Positions 33,031 to 42,783 of a DNA stretch of 64,000 bases are shown here, in pieces (the stretch's first letter is position 1; every line of letters begins with the position of its first letter). The stretch is from contig CATKHK010000105.1 in the NCBI GenBank assembly GCA_949751835.1, positions 1-64,000 of the forward strand, read 5' to 3'. Position numbers and translations under genes: made by a program. The notes under the pieces are model-generated. The model saw nothing but the letters and a program-made list of their open reading frames with translations. It was not told where the DNA came from and searched no databases. The stretch is from Blepharisma japonicum. Its lineage: Eukaryota > Ciliophora > Heterotrichea > Heterotrichida > Blepharismidae.

Positions 33031-35175
33031 ATGAGTTCCAGTTTTTACCTGAATCCTAATTACACTGTAACCAACATCTAGGGTCCCATGCTAATTCAAT
33101 CTTACCTAAAGAAACTAAAAAGTGCTAAAGCCAAAGCCCGATTTTTATCTAAATTCACCAAGAGATGGTTTACTTTGAATTTGACTTCAGGGATTTTTTT
33201 TTATACCAAGAAAGAAGGCGATAAAAAACCTGTGGAAACTCACAGTGTAAATGACTTAGTTGGCTTTGACCCTAACCCCCGAGTCACAATGGTTTCTGAT
33301 TGAAAATTCGTATTTTCAGTTGAATTCAATACAAGAACATATACATTGCATACAGATACATTATCTATACATAGTGAATGATGTATAGCATTTAAAGCCT
33401 TATTGACAAGAACGCTAGCAAATCTTCCTTCAGAAAATTTGACTGCGTTTTCTCGAGATGGGACAGGGCCACGTCAAAATCATCAAGAAGGGGCTGACTC
33501 GGCCCCAAGAAACTCTTATGAAAATCAAGGCAATGAGTATAACAATACAAATCCTGATGAAAATCAAGGAGAAGTAGAACCAAATTTAAAAATTAAGCAA
33601 AAAAATAGCATTGGATTTGCAAGAAGGTCGTCGACGACTGAAAAATCAAGCTTCCCGAGCCACCCTGATGAAGTTCTGTTTGAAGAAATCCCAAAACATC
33701 CTGTGGCAAAAGAAATTGCCCCTATTGCGCCAGCTCACCAGAAAAGGGATTCTCAGGCTTTTCAAGAAAATTACTCCAAAGACCCAGTGCCACAGCGAAA
33801 ATTATCAGATAACCCTATACGAGAGCAAGAGCCCCCAAAAGCTGACCCTAGACAATTTTATACTCAATCAAGTGAAGTGAATAGCCATAGAAATGAAAAT
33901 GAGTTTAGGTCTACAAATTATAATGAGAGAAATGAAAATCAGTTTAGACAGCCAGAAGTGGAAAGAGGAGAATACCATCAGAAGGGATACCCACAACAAT
34001 ATCAGCAAGAAGAAGATTTAAATATACCGCCACTTCAGCCATTAATTAGAACAGGATCTAAAAATCCTGATGAGTATGAACAAGGGAATCAAAACGAGCT
34101 GAGAAACCCTGAGTACTCTCAATATGAGCAAGCGCCTAGAAAAAGCAATGGAAGCAGGATTTCTCCTACCAGAACCCGTGATTCCCCCATCAGAGCAACT
34201 GAGCATTATCAAGTCCCTGAAGAAAAACACCCAAGAAAAAGCTTAAGCCCAGTTTCTCCATCTCGAAACACTCGGGCTCCAGAAAGATATCCAGAGCCTG
34301 ATTATATTTCCCAAAAGCCAAACGAGCCTTTAATTTCGCCTGTCAGAGTCCACGAAAAGTTATCTGGGCACAAAATCGACAGAACAGAGTACTCAACTAA
34401 TCCAGTAACCCAGCAAGACTACATAAACTCAGGAGGCATTTATGAAAAGAAAGTTATTTTAGACATAGAAAGACCTGAAGAGAGAAATGAAAGGCCATCA
34501 GAAAAAAACAGCCGAATTGACTATGTAGACCAATACAAATTGACAGTAGGAGTCAAAGAAGACGTAAAAAAAATCAGAAGAGACAGGCTTGAAGAAAAAA
34601 AGCCTGCCAGTAAGCTAAAATTTGATAATGAGTCTTCATCTCCACCAAGACCTGAAAGTACAGCAGATACAGAGCATATGATCCCTGCATTTGCTAGATC
34701 AGATTCTCTAAACAAAGACGTCAGTCCGAATCCAAGATTTATGGAGTCTTTTAAAACGCAGACTGGGATGATGGAACTTCTTGACGATTTCGATAAAATT
34801 GGGCTTAACGAAGTCCAAATCAAACCAAGAATGTCTGCCACAAATAAAGCAAGAAAACCAATCAATTTTCAAGCAAATGAAGAAATCAGTGCTCAGACGT
34901 TTAGTAATGAAAGACCTGCAACACAAGCGCAAAGGCCAGCAGAAATGAGACAGGAAGGACTGATCAGGAAAAATTTCAAAGCTCCGAACCAGAGTTTTGA
35001 ATCAGCAAATCAGGAACCAAAAACAAGCTTTAATATGAAAATTAAAAAAAATCCTGGGATGAGCAAGGCTGGCATGACTTTAAATTCATTTTCATTTAAA
35101 GGGCACTCCACTTATCAGGAGAAAACTAATATCCAGCCAACTAAAGAAGAAATCAATAACTGGGATTGGGATTAA
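33031..35175 (+). CDS. PH-domain protein with long disordered tail, 709 aa
   Basis: After a 15-nt intron (33067-33081) the N-terminal 120 residues form a pleckstrin-homology domain. KRWFTLNLTSGIFFYTKK matches the first strands, and the final helix with its conserved Trp is SIHSEWCIAFKALL, where that Trp is TGA. PH domains bind phosphoinositides or protein partners at membranes. The remaining about 590 residues are Pro/Glu/Arg/Ser/Gln-rich and disordered, with short basic SP motifs (GSRISPTRTRDSP) that could be phosphorylated. It ends in NNWDWD. No catalytic domain. Probably a membrane-associated scaffold; partners unknown. Confidence 0.75.
33067..33081 (+). other. 15-nt intron (PH gene)
   Basis: GTAACCAACATCTAG, with an in-frame TAG at its end. 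Removal joins ...PNYT to GPMLIQ. A at position 10. Confidence 0.85.
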
Positions 35176-35304
35176 AGATTGAATAAATATAAGCTTATAG
35201 AAGTTATAAAATATTTTAACCTACATGCTCCTTTTTAAATAATTCAAAATCCATCCATATAAATAATATTAACATAATGCCAAATTTATATACATAATAA
35301 TCAA

Positions 35305-36036
35305 ATGATGAATATCCCTCAAATTTACCATCTAGAAGGCGACGTTTGACTTGTCCCATGCATAGCTAATTATAACCAAAATGAATTCCAGCCACTTGCG
35401 ATCCCCATGGGAACAGGGATCTCTGATGATTCTTCTTCAAAAAAGCAAGGCTGAAGTGAAGCAGAAGACGAGATGCTTCTAAAAATAGTAGAATCTAAAG
35501 GAACCAAGGTCTGAAGCGCCATAGCTAGAGAACTTAATTCTATAATTTATGCAGGCAATAGCATAAGGCAAGGCCGACAATGCAGGGAAAGATGGTATAA
35601 CCATGTAGACCCAAATTTAAAAAAAGGTAACTGGACAGCGGAAGAAGACATTTTCATCCTGGAACAGCAGAGGGTGCATGGGAACAAGTGAAGCGAAATA
35701 GCAAAACAGCTCCCTGGAAGAACAGAAAATAGTGTGAAAAATAGATGAAAAAGCATGATTAAGAAAGCTATAAGAGAACACCCACAAGGAAGTGATGTGA
35801 TTACAATTTTGATACAGGAAAAGAAAGGAGGAGAAGTAGACATGGAAGAAAATTATGATGAAAGTGAGCTAGAAAACAAAGACGAAACTGATCATATTTT
35901 TAGTGCTTATGAGCTAGGTTCCAATCAGACGAATATAATACAGCAGCCTCAGCCTCAGCAGACTGCGATTAATTCAGTGAGAAATAAACTGTCAAGCATG
36001 GCATGTGAAACTGCATTTGGATCTGGAAAAGGGTAA
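35305..36036 (+). CDS. R2R3 Myb-like DNA-binding protein, 243 aa
   Basis: Two Myb/SANT repeats. R2 runs from GWSEAEDEMLLKIVESKG through KVWSAIARELN to RQCRERWYNHVDP. R3 runs from KKGNWTAEEDIFILEQQR through NKWSEIAKQLPGRTENSVKN to RW. Most of the spaced core tryptophans are TGA codons, so the gene is invisible under the standard code. The third helix (GRTENSVKNRW) is the DNA-recognition helix typical of R2R3 Mybs. The C-terminal about 80 residues are acidic, then Gln-rich, and could activate transcription. No intron, unlike the second Myb gene at 48966. Start is the first of two adjacent ATGs. Confidence 0.88.
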
Positions 36037-36113
36037 ACGTAAGATTATTCTTATTAATATATTTTATTCTCTAATAAAATACTTCGCTTTACTTTTTATT
36101 ATTTTATTAAATT

Positions 36114-37520
36114 TTATGTATGTTTTAGCATCATTTCAGTAAATTCTCTCAAATCAATAACCCCGTCTCCATTTAAATCTACTTCATTCACAATTTCCTG
36201 CCACATGTCCTCATCATACGTATTATGTTTTCCTAGAATTACCTTCAATTCTTCTGCAGTAATCGTGCCACTATTATCTAAATCAAATGCTCTAAACGCA
36301 GCCTCCAGTCTTTCTCTCGACAAAAGCCTATTTTTATTCAAAGTGGCTGCAATAAATTCAGTATAATCAATTTCCCCGGATTTATCAGTATCCACTTGAC
36401 TCATTATTCTTTCGACCTCTCCTTGAATATCATCAATTTGGTTGCCATAAAGCATAGTGTAGCCTTCAATTAACTCAGCTCTAGACAAAGTTCCACTGTT
36501 ATCAGTGTCTAGAGATTTAAATAGACTGAGCATTTCTTCTTTTTCCTCTTTAGTAGACAACTGTGAAGCTATAAAAGAAAAGGTAGCTTTTTGTAAACTT
36601 CTCCCAGCCCTGAAATTTTGAAGATTTGAAAAAATGGTCCTTGCAAGAGCTGGATTAATAGGCACTCTTGGAGCATTGCTCATCCAAGGATGTCGCAGTG
36701 CATCTCTTGCAGACGCTCTTCTTCCTGGCTCAATCGTCAGCATTTTTGAAATCAAATCTTTTGCTTCAAAACTTATCGAATCCCATTCCGGCGATGGAAA
36801 GGAAAACCTCCCAGTGCTGACTTTTCTCAATATCTGCTCATCAGTATTCCCTCCAAACGGCGGATACCCAGCCAAAAATATATATAAATTAACCCCAGCG
36901 CTCCAGATATCGCACTTTTCATCATAATGCTTCCTCAGCACCTCTGGAGCAATATAATATGGCGTCCCAAACTTCTGTGTCAAAATTTCCCCCGGCCTGA
37001 AAAACTGCGCAGTGCCAAAATCAATGACTTTTAAATTTGCGTCTGGATCTGTGGTATCCAAAAGGAAATTTTCAGGCTTCAGATCTCTATGAACTACATT
37101 TCTCTCATGACAATAAGCTAGGACTGACAGAATTTGTCTCAAGTATTCAGCTGCAGTTGCTTCTGAAAACGAGCCGTTATTGATGATTCTATCAAATAAC
37201 TCGCCGCCAGAGCAGAGCTCAGTTATCAAATAATAGTTCTTTTCGTCTTGGAAAAACTCATAGAGCTTCAGGATATTAGGGTGGTCTAAAGCACGGAGGA
37301 CTGAGACTTCGTTAAAAAAAGTCTGCCTTTCTTCTTCAGTTCGCAGGGTTTTTTTGTGGATTGTCTTGACTGCTCGGATTTCTCCAGTTACTCTGTGAGT
37401 GATCTTTCGGACACTGCCAAAAGCACCATCACCGAGCTTGGAGCCGATTCTATATGTGTCACGGAGCTTGCCTTGGTTTTCGACGACAAAGTCACTTTGA
37501 GATACTTTCAGCTCTTCCAT
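36114..37520 (-). CDS. calcium-dependent protein kinase (CDPK), 468 aa
   Basis: A Ser/Thr kinase with its own calmodulin-like domain, typical of ciliates, apicomplexans and plants. Kinase motifs: LGDGAFGSV, AVKTI, ELCSGGELFDRI, HRDLKPENFLL, DFGTAQFF, GTPYYIAPEVL and DIWSAGVNLYIFLAGYPPF (about residues 25-280). A junction helix follows, then four EF hands: DTDNSGTLSRAE, DTDKSGEIDYTE, DLDNSGTITAEE and DLNGDGVIDLRE, all with full ligand sets. No N-terminal Gly for myristoylation (MEELKVSQ), so it is probably soluble. Ca2+ binding should release the kinase. No intron or TGA. Convergent with the Myb gene. Confidence 0.96.
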   Translation of the reverse strand: MEELKVSQSDFVVENQGKLRDTYRIGSKLGDGAFGSVRKITHRVTGEIRAVKTIHKKTLRTEEERQTFFNEVSVLRALDHPNILKLYEFFQDEKNYYLITELCSGGELFDRIINNGSFSEATAAEYLRQILSVLAYCHERNVVHRDLKPENFLLDTTDPDANLKVIDFGTAQFFRPGEILTQKFGTPYYIAPEVLRKHYDEKCDIWSAGVNLYIFLAGYPPFGGNTDEQILRKVSTGRFSFPSPEWDSISFEAKDLISKMLTIEPGRRASARDALRHPWMSNAPRVPINPALARTIFSNLQNFRAGRSLQKATFSFIASQLSTKEEKEEMLSLFKSLDTDNSGTLSRAELIEGYTMLYGNQIDDIQGEVERIMSQVDTDKSGEIDYTEFIAATLNKNRLLSRERLEAAFRAFDLDNSGTITAEELKVILGKHNTYDEDMWQEIVNEVDLNGDGVIDLREFTEMMLKHT

Positions 37521-37612
37521 TGATATTTTTAAGTTATAAGAAACTGGAAAAATAGAATGCCCAATGATAAAGATATTAGATTAAAGGAAATGAGGAAAAA
37601 GAAAAGAATTAG

Positions 37613-38257
37613 TTAAAAGTTCTTAGTGTGGATGTTGGTAGCTAGACTCAGCATGCCGAGGAGGAAGCCGAGAAATGGAGTGAAGTAAGCTGTAGATATT
37701 GCGAGTAATCCTAGCCCTACAAATCTTGGACCCAAAAATCAAAGGCTCGTAAACTCTTCCATTCTCTGTGCAAATCTCGCCTCATTCAAATTTTCTCAGA
37801 CTTCTTCATTATTCTCACTAACCAATTCACTCAAAAAATAAAGCCTAAATCCACTCATCAGAATTGGGCACATAAAAAGTCCGCATCCCAAAATACCTGC
37901 TGCAGAAAAAAAGCCTCATGCTTTCCTTTTCTTTAAAAATCCTATTGAACAAGTCACTGTGCAGATCCATTGCAACGCAATGGCTCTTCGCATCATCTTA
38001 TTGTTGGTAAAAGTATCCATTATGACACTTTCTGCTGCTTGTGAGCCTCCTCTGTGATTAAATATAAACTTTTGGTCATCTAAAACAATGAGAACTTGAT
38101 CAGCGTACTCAGGTTTGTCGAGAAGGGTTGTTTTTTTGAAGTTTTCTTTGGCTAAGTTGGGAAGAAGGTCATAATATAAGTAGTTTTCGAGTGCACCAAA
38201 ACCAAGGGCTAAGCCGTTTATAGCAATAATTTTCTTCCCAATATTTGTAAACCTCAT
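37613..38257 (-). CDS. small multi-spanning membrane protein, 214 aa, unknown
   Basis: From ATG (complement 38255-38257) to TAA (37613-37615) with TGA read as Trp three times (KRKAW, EEVW, TSLW). The C-terminal half holds about three hydrophobic segments (AAGILGCGLFMCPILMSGF, then LGPRFVGLGLLAISTAYF, then FLGFLLGMLSLATNI). A weaker one lies at ALQWICTVTCSIGFL. The N-terminus is basic and amphipathic (MRFTNIGKKIIAINGLALGF), which could target mitochondria. I do not recognise the family. Read as TGA stops it would end at residue 113 and lose its membrane region. Confidence 0.6.
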
Positions 38258-38529
38258 AATTAATTTTATTATTTTTATTCAAAATCTTGTTATACCAAAG
38301 AAATTGGTTTATATGATATCTTTATTTCCATAAATTAAGGATTAATGTCTATTTTTATAGAAAATGAGATATTCTAAATAAGCTATCTACAATTAGTCAT
38401 TATTTAATGGCTATCCCGCCTACACTTAAGTGCCTGCTTAGACTATTTTATTCTCAAAAGTCTTTATAGAAACATCATTTTTATTTTTAAACCAAAAATT
38501 CATTAGTAATCGTTTTATGAGATGATAAT

Positions 38530-39408
38530 ATGGAAGCTCCTCAAGATAAAGAACAGCTAGTCCCTTCAGCTGATAACCCAAACTCCAACTCAAACCCTAA
38601 CGAAAATGCTGAGTCAGACCCTTTACTAGCTCCTCAAGACCGCAGCTCTTCTCGTTCTTTAGTCCGAGATACAGTCGAAGAGGCCATTCTGCGCAGTTTC
38701 AATGGCTCAAGAACTATCTTAACCATCTCTATGTTCTTTATTTTTGCCAAAATAATTACATCAATCCTTATCCTCGCCTTATGTGACACTGATACCGACA
38801 CCCCTTTAAAGACATTTATTATCGGCCTAATCGCAGTCGATATTTGCAATATTTTCTTAAATGGCTCTAAACATTATATGTACACAAATCCAGCCTCAGA
38901 TGGTTTTAAACGGTCTATTAGTATATTCAGCAATTTACTTGCACTGTAACCTATATATAGTTTTTACTTTGCCTGGCAAATTACAGGAAATGTGTGGTTC
39001 TATTCCTGTGATGACTGTTGGGACGATGCTGTAGAATTGACGACTTTGGCTTTGATTTATATAATTTTTGGGTACCTTCATTTTTGCTGGCCTGTACTGT
39101 TTTGCTGCTGTCTTTGTTTGTGTATTCCAGTACTTATATTAGGTTTAGCGGTATTTGGCCCAAGAACTCAAACCCCAGCTACCCAAGAAATGCTTGATAA
39201 ACTAAAAGTAGAAGAATACGACCCTTCAAAGCATACAGGCGATAAAACCTGTGCTATATGCGCTGAAGAATTCCAGATAAATGATAAAGTCTGTGCTTTG
39301 CCTTGTGATGATAGACACGTCTTTCACGAAAACTGCATTAAAAATTGGTTGAAATGTAATGCAATTTGTCCATTGTGCAGGATGCCACTAGTTCCTGAGA
39401 ATTCTTAG
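38530..39408 (+). CDS. membrane RING-H2 protein (putative E3 ubiquitin ligase), 287 aa
   Basis: Acidic, Asn/Ser-rich N-terminus (residues 1-45), then about four TM segments (ILTISMFFIFAKIITSILIL, LKTFIIGLIAVDICNIFL, LTTLALIYIIFGYLHFCWPV, CLCIPVLILGLAVFG). A cytosolic RING-H2 follows at the C-terminus (CAICAEEF...CDDRHVFHENC...CPLCRMPL; Cys/His spacing intact). The plan matches plant-type RIE1-like membrane E3 ligases. A 15-nt intron (38946-38960) lies in the second half of the membrane region and carries an in-frame TAA when unspliced. Substrate and compartment are unknown. Confidence 0.85.
38946..38960 (+). other. 15-nt intron (membrane RING gene)
   Basis: GTAACCTATATATAG. Unspliced, the frame stops at TAA. 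Spliced, it reads ...NLLALFYFAWQI. A at position 10. Confidence 0.92.
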
Positions 39409-39466
39409 ATTACTTCAAGCTTAAATCTAGGTTAATGATAATTCAAGTCTTAATTATTTAATTGCA

Positions 39467-42400
39467 TTACCAATTTAATGCTAATTTTTCCAGTTCTCCT
39501 TTTATATAGCACATATCTTTCCTCACTTTTTCCCTTCTATAAAAAATAGGGCAATCTCTATTCGTGCACAGTACTTCTTGATGTACAGACCCTTGGCATC
39601 TTTGGCATTCAGCCCAGAGCTCTTGGAAGTTTTTTTCATATTGGTTTGACTGTAAAATCCTCTCCAAATAAATCTCAGGGGCTCTTTCTTCGCAGCTGTG
39701 ACATAACGCCCCTGATTTTATTTGTGTTTTGCATGATATACAAGTGGTGGTGATTTTTATGAATTTTGATAAAGCACCAGTTGTAGACTTGGGCTGGTAT
39801 CTTTTTCTAGTATGCTCCCCTGCAAATAAAGAGTTCGGGTTAGTCAAAATAGCTTCAAAAAGACGGGAAAGAGGAAGTTTCAGCTGTTTTTCTAAATAAT
39901 AATCAAAATCAATTGATAAATCATTTTTCAGTGCATAAATTGGGTCTTCAGCAAGTTCATAGGCTTTTTGGCCTTTGACTCCTTTTATCATTACATATGC
40001 AACTCTATCTCCCACCCCTGGCGCTGTTGCTGCATCCCTATCATGCATTTTTTTGCTTAATTCCACATGTGCCTGCTTCGCTTGGTATATATTTTTATTG
40101 CTTTTCCCTTCTGCTTGTGTTTTTTTGCCCAAGGCTTTTGTAATCACCAGCATCGACAGATCAATTTTATTCTGCAGCAATGCAGAAACCACGCCTTTTA
40201 CAAAATCCACAGCATCTTCTACATTTCTTTCTATCAGGAGCTTATAAAGGCACGTATTAATCGTTTCTCTGACCAATGCGCAGTTGTCTCTTCTGACACT
40301 TTCTATCCCTTTCATATCAATTTTATCATATTTTTCTGCGTTTGTCCATAATAAACCTGCGTATCTTTTTTTATTCATAAGTAAATATGGGAAATAAACC
40401 TTTTCGAATTCCAGCCTTATAGGCTTTACGAACTGCTGGGAGACCATTTGGGCTGCTTCTTTGCCTAGTTTCATGACTTCTTCGAGGTTTTCGAGGCCGA
40501 ATTTGATCATGACAGAGTCAGTATCGCCATAAATTACTTGTGAGTCGTGGGGGAAACCGTTTGCGGTGGAATAGAATTCTTCAATTGTCCGCTTGGTGCC
40601 TTCTATCATCATTCTGCCATATGCAGTGACGCTAGAAGAGATCTGTAAACAAGGCAATTGGCCGACTTGGGCGCCTGTAAAGCCATATACAGAGTTTGCT
40701 GATATTTTTAAGGCAAGCTGTCTTCCATCCAGCACTTTTTTCATAAAAGGGTCTTCAGTCCTTTTAATCTCTTCTCGTGCCCTTTTTCTTGCATCTATTA
40801 GCTCTTCTAAGATAATTGGCAAAAGTCCTTTTCTTATATTGCTTTTTACAAAGTGATCACCTGACGGTGTAGTTATATAATCTTCTTCCTCTAACCTCCC
40901 CAGAATAGACGGTGGGACTAAAGTACAATAACAAAGATTATGAGCCATCATAATAGATGGATACAATGACGCAAAATCCAGCGTCGCTATAGGTACATTA
41001 TAAAAATCTTTTTTCGGCTCCAGCACAAAAGCACCTTCATATTTTTCTCCACCTTCATTTCTAGCCTGGGTAGGGATCAGCATATTATGCTCCTGGGCTT
41101 TTCTCAATAACTGCGAGGCCACTTTTATCTGTTGTCCTCTCGTCAAAAGGTAAGAAAATGGGACACCAGTGACTCTTGCCATTTCTGCATAATTAAAAAT
41201 ACACATCAGCTTCTCTAGCAGCCTTAAAGGTAAATAGCAGTCTTTTAAGCAATAAACCGCAATTCTTCGCCTGGTCTCGTCAGAGCCTTCTTGTAAATCT
41301 TTCATAGTGGTCCAATGGACATCTTCTTTTTGTTCTTTTAAAAAAGTAAGCGACACTGAGTTTAATGAATAATGGCTTAGCTTGTGCTCTCTTTGGATGT
41401 GCTGGAACATATCAAGCTGAATTCTTCCGTCCATGCCTACTTCTTTACTTTCCCTTAATCCTTGAGCTTTTGATTGAAAAGTGGTGTCTTTTATTTTTGT
41501 TTCTGTGTTTTTTACTCTGCCGAAAAATGGGAATTTTTTGAGTTTTAGCTTTTCTGCACGCTTAAAAATGTACCCGTAGTCGAAGTTTAAGATATTGTAT
41601 CCTGTAATAATGTCAGGGTCGACAGAGAGGACGAATTCTTTCCAGCCCATAAGCATATCTTCTTCTTTATCATAGCTGAACACTTTTGCATCTGCTATAT
41701 CAGCACAACCGCCTAAGGTAAAAATATTTCTCGCTATCACATTGTCAGTTCCTGGGATTTTGCAGACATTTCCGATCTGAATAATTTCGTTTTTGTCAGG
41801 GGTTGGGAAATTTTGTCCATTATTATTGCACTCAATGTCAAAAGAAAGGACTCTTAAGGGCGCAATTTTGCTCCATTCTCCTTCTGGCTTATGGACAATA
41901 ATATTTTGGTAGTTTATATCAATTTCTAATTGTGCAGTAGACACGTTGTCATCATATCGTAAATCGTATTGAAAAGCAGGGAGTTCAAGCCAACACATTC
42001 CTACAATTCCTACATCAATCATATATCTGAGGGCAAATGGGATATTTGACTCATAAGTTTGACAGTTAAAAGCATTTCCGTCTATAGTGATACCTCTTTC
42101 TACAATACCTCGGAGCTGGGAGACTGATTTAGGGACATAGGTATAAATTTTGAAATAGGGGAGTGCGCCATTATTGGTAAAAAACATGATTGATTCTTTT
42201 ACTTCAGTAGTAACTCGAGCGACTGTCCCTCTGCATTGAGGAAGGTTATTTAAGGCTTGCTTTAGTTTTTCACAGTAAAATTCGTTGTCCATGCCTTGTG
42301 GGCATTCTGCCCAGAAATAAGGAGCGAAAGAATGAACATGGACCATTACAGAATGGCCTTCTTCAGTCACGCCGTATATTCTTAGGATGGGGACGTCTTC

Positions 42401-42532
42401 GTTGGTGCCTGGAGAACGACCGGTGTAGTAATCTATATCAGTTTGCATAAAGCAAATCGAGCTTGAGTTGTCACTATAATTTGGCGCTAATTCAGGACGC
42501 TTGATTGCTCCGAATTTATTTCCCGCTTCCAT
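39467..42532 (-). CDS. POLD1: DNA polymerase delta catalytic subunit, 1021 aa
   Basis: Family B replicative polymerase acting on the lagging strand with PCNA. Seen in order: N-terminal domain; proofreading exonuclease (LSFDIECNNNG Exo I, GYNILNFDYGYIF Exo II, YCLKDCYLPLRLL Exo III); polymerase motif A (DFASLYPSIMMAHNLCY), motif B (KISANSVYGFTGAQ) and motif C (VIYGDTDSVMI); then two C-terminal cysteine clusters, CysA (CISC...CHSC) and CysB (CQRC...CTNRDC), CysB being the [4Fe-4S] site in known Pol delta. All metal-binding Asp residues are present and the length matches family members (about 1100). It is a single exon with TGG only. Start is the first ATG. Confidence 0.97.
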   Translation of the reverse strand: MEAGNKFGAIKRPELAPNYSDNSSSICFMQTDIDYYTGRSPGTNEDVPILRIYGVTEEGHSVMVHVHSFAPYFWAECPQGMDNEFYCEKLKQALNNLPQCRGTVARVTTEVKESIMFFTNNGALPYFKIYTYVPKSVSQLRGIVERGITIDGNAFNCQTYESNIPFALRYMIDVGIVGMCWLELPAFQYDLRYDDNVSTAQLEIDINYQNIIVHKPEGEWSKIAPLRVLSFDIECNNNGQNFPTPDKNEIIQIGNVCKIPGTDNVIARNIFTLGGCADIADAKVFSYDKEEDMLMGWKEFVLSVDPDIITGYNILNFDYGYIFKRAEKLKLKKFPFFGRVKNTETKIKDTTFQSKAQGLRESKEVGMDGRIQLDMFQHIQREHKLSHYSLNSVSLTFLKEQKEDVHWTTMKDLQEGSDETRRRIAVYCLKDCYLPLRLLEKLMCIFNYAEMARVTGVPFSYLLTRGQQIKVASQLLRKAQEHNMLIPTQARNEGGEKYEGAFVLEPKKDFYNVPIATLDFASLYPSIMMAHNLCYCTLVPPSILGRLEEEDYITTPSGDHFVKSNIRKGLLPIILEELIDARKRAREEIKRTEDPFMKKVLDGRQLALKISANSVYGFTGAQVGQLPCLQISSSVTAYGRMMIEGTKRTIEEFYSTANGFPHDSQVIYGDTDSVMIKFGLENLEEVMKLGKEAAQMVSQQFVKPIRLEFEKVYFPYLLMNKKRYAGLLWTNAEKYDKIDMKGIESVRRDNCALVRETINTCLYKLLIERNVEDAVDFVKGVVSALLQNKIDLSMLVITKALGKKTQAEGKSNKNIYQAKQAHVELSKKMHDRDAATAPGVGDRVAYVMIKGVKGQKAYELAEDPIYALKNDLSIDFDYYLEKQLKLPLSRLFEAILTNPNSLFAGEHTRKRYQPKSTTGALSKFIKITTTCISCKTQIKSGALCHSCEERAPEIYLERILQSNQYEKNFQELWAECQRCQGSVHQEVLCTNRDCPIFYRREKVRKDMCYIKGELEKLALNW

Positions 42533-42783
42533 TTTATTTGTTAAATTGTGAATTTGGGGGCAAACCTATCAAATTAATATCGTTTTATAATTTTTATAAA
42601 CCAGCTATTAAATTACCATTTTATAAAAATAATTTTACTATCAGTCTTTTTTCTTCTGGCTTTTCCATAAATTCCAAAAAATGATATCCCACAAAAATTG
42701 GTTTATTAGATATAAATATTGTAAAAACCAAGTATCATTTTAATATATTGTAGCCAAAATGATTTTTAAAGGTGAAGAAATTA

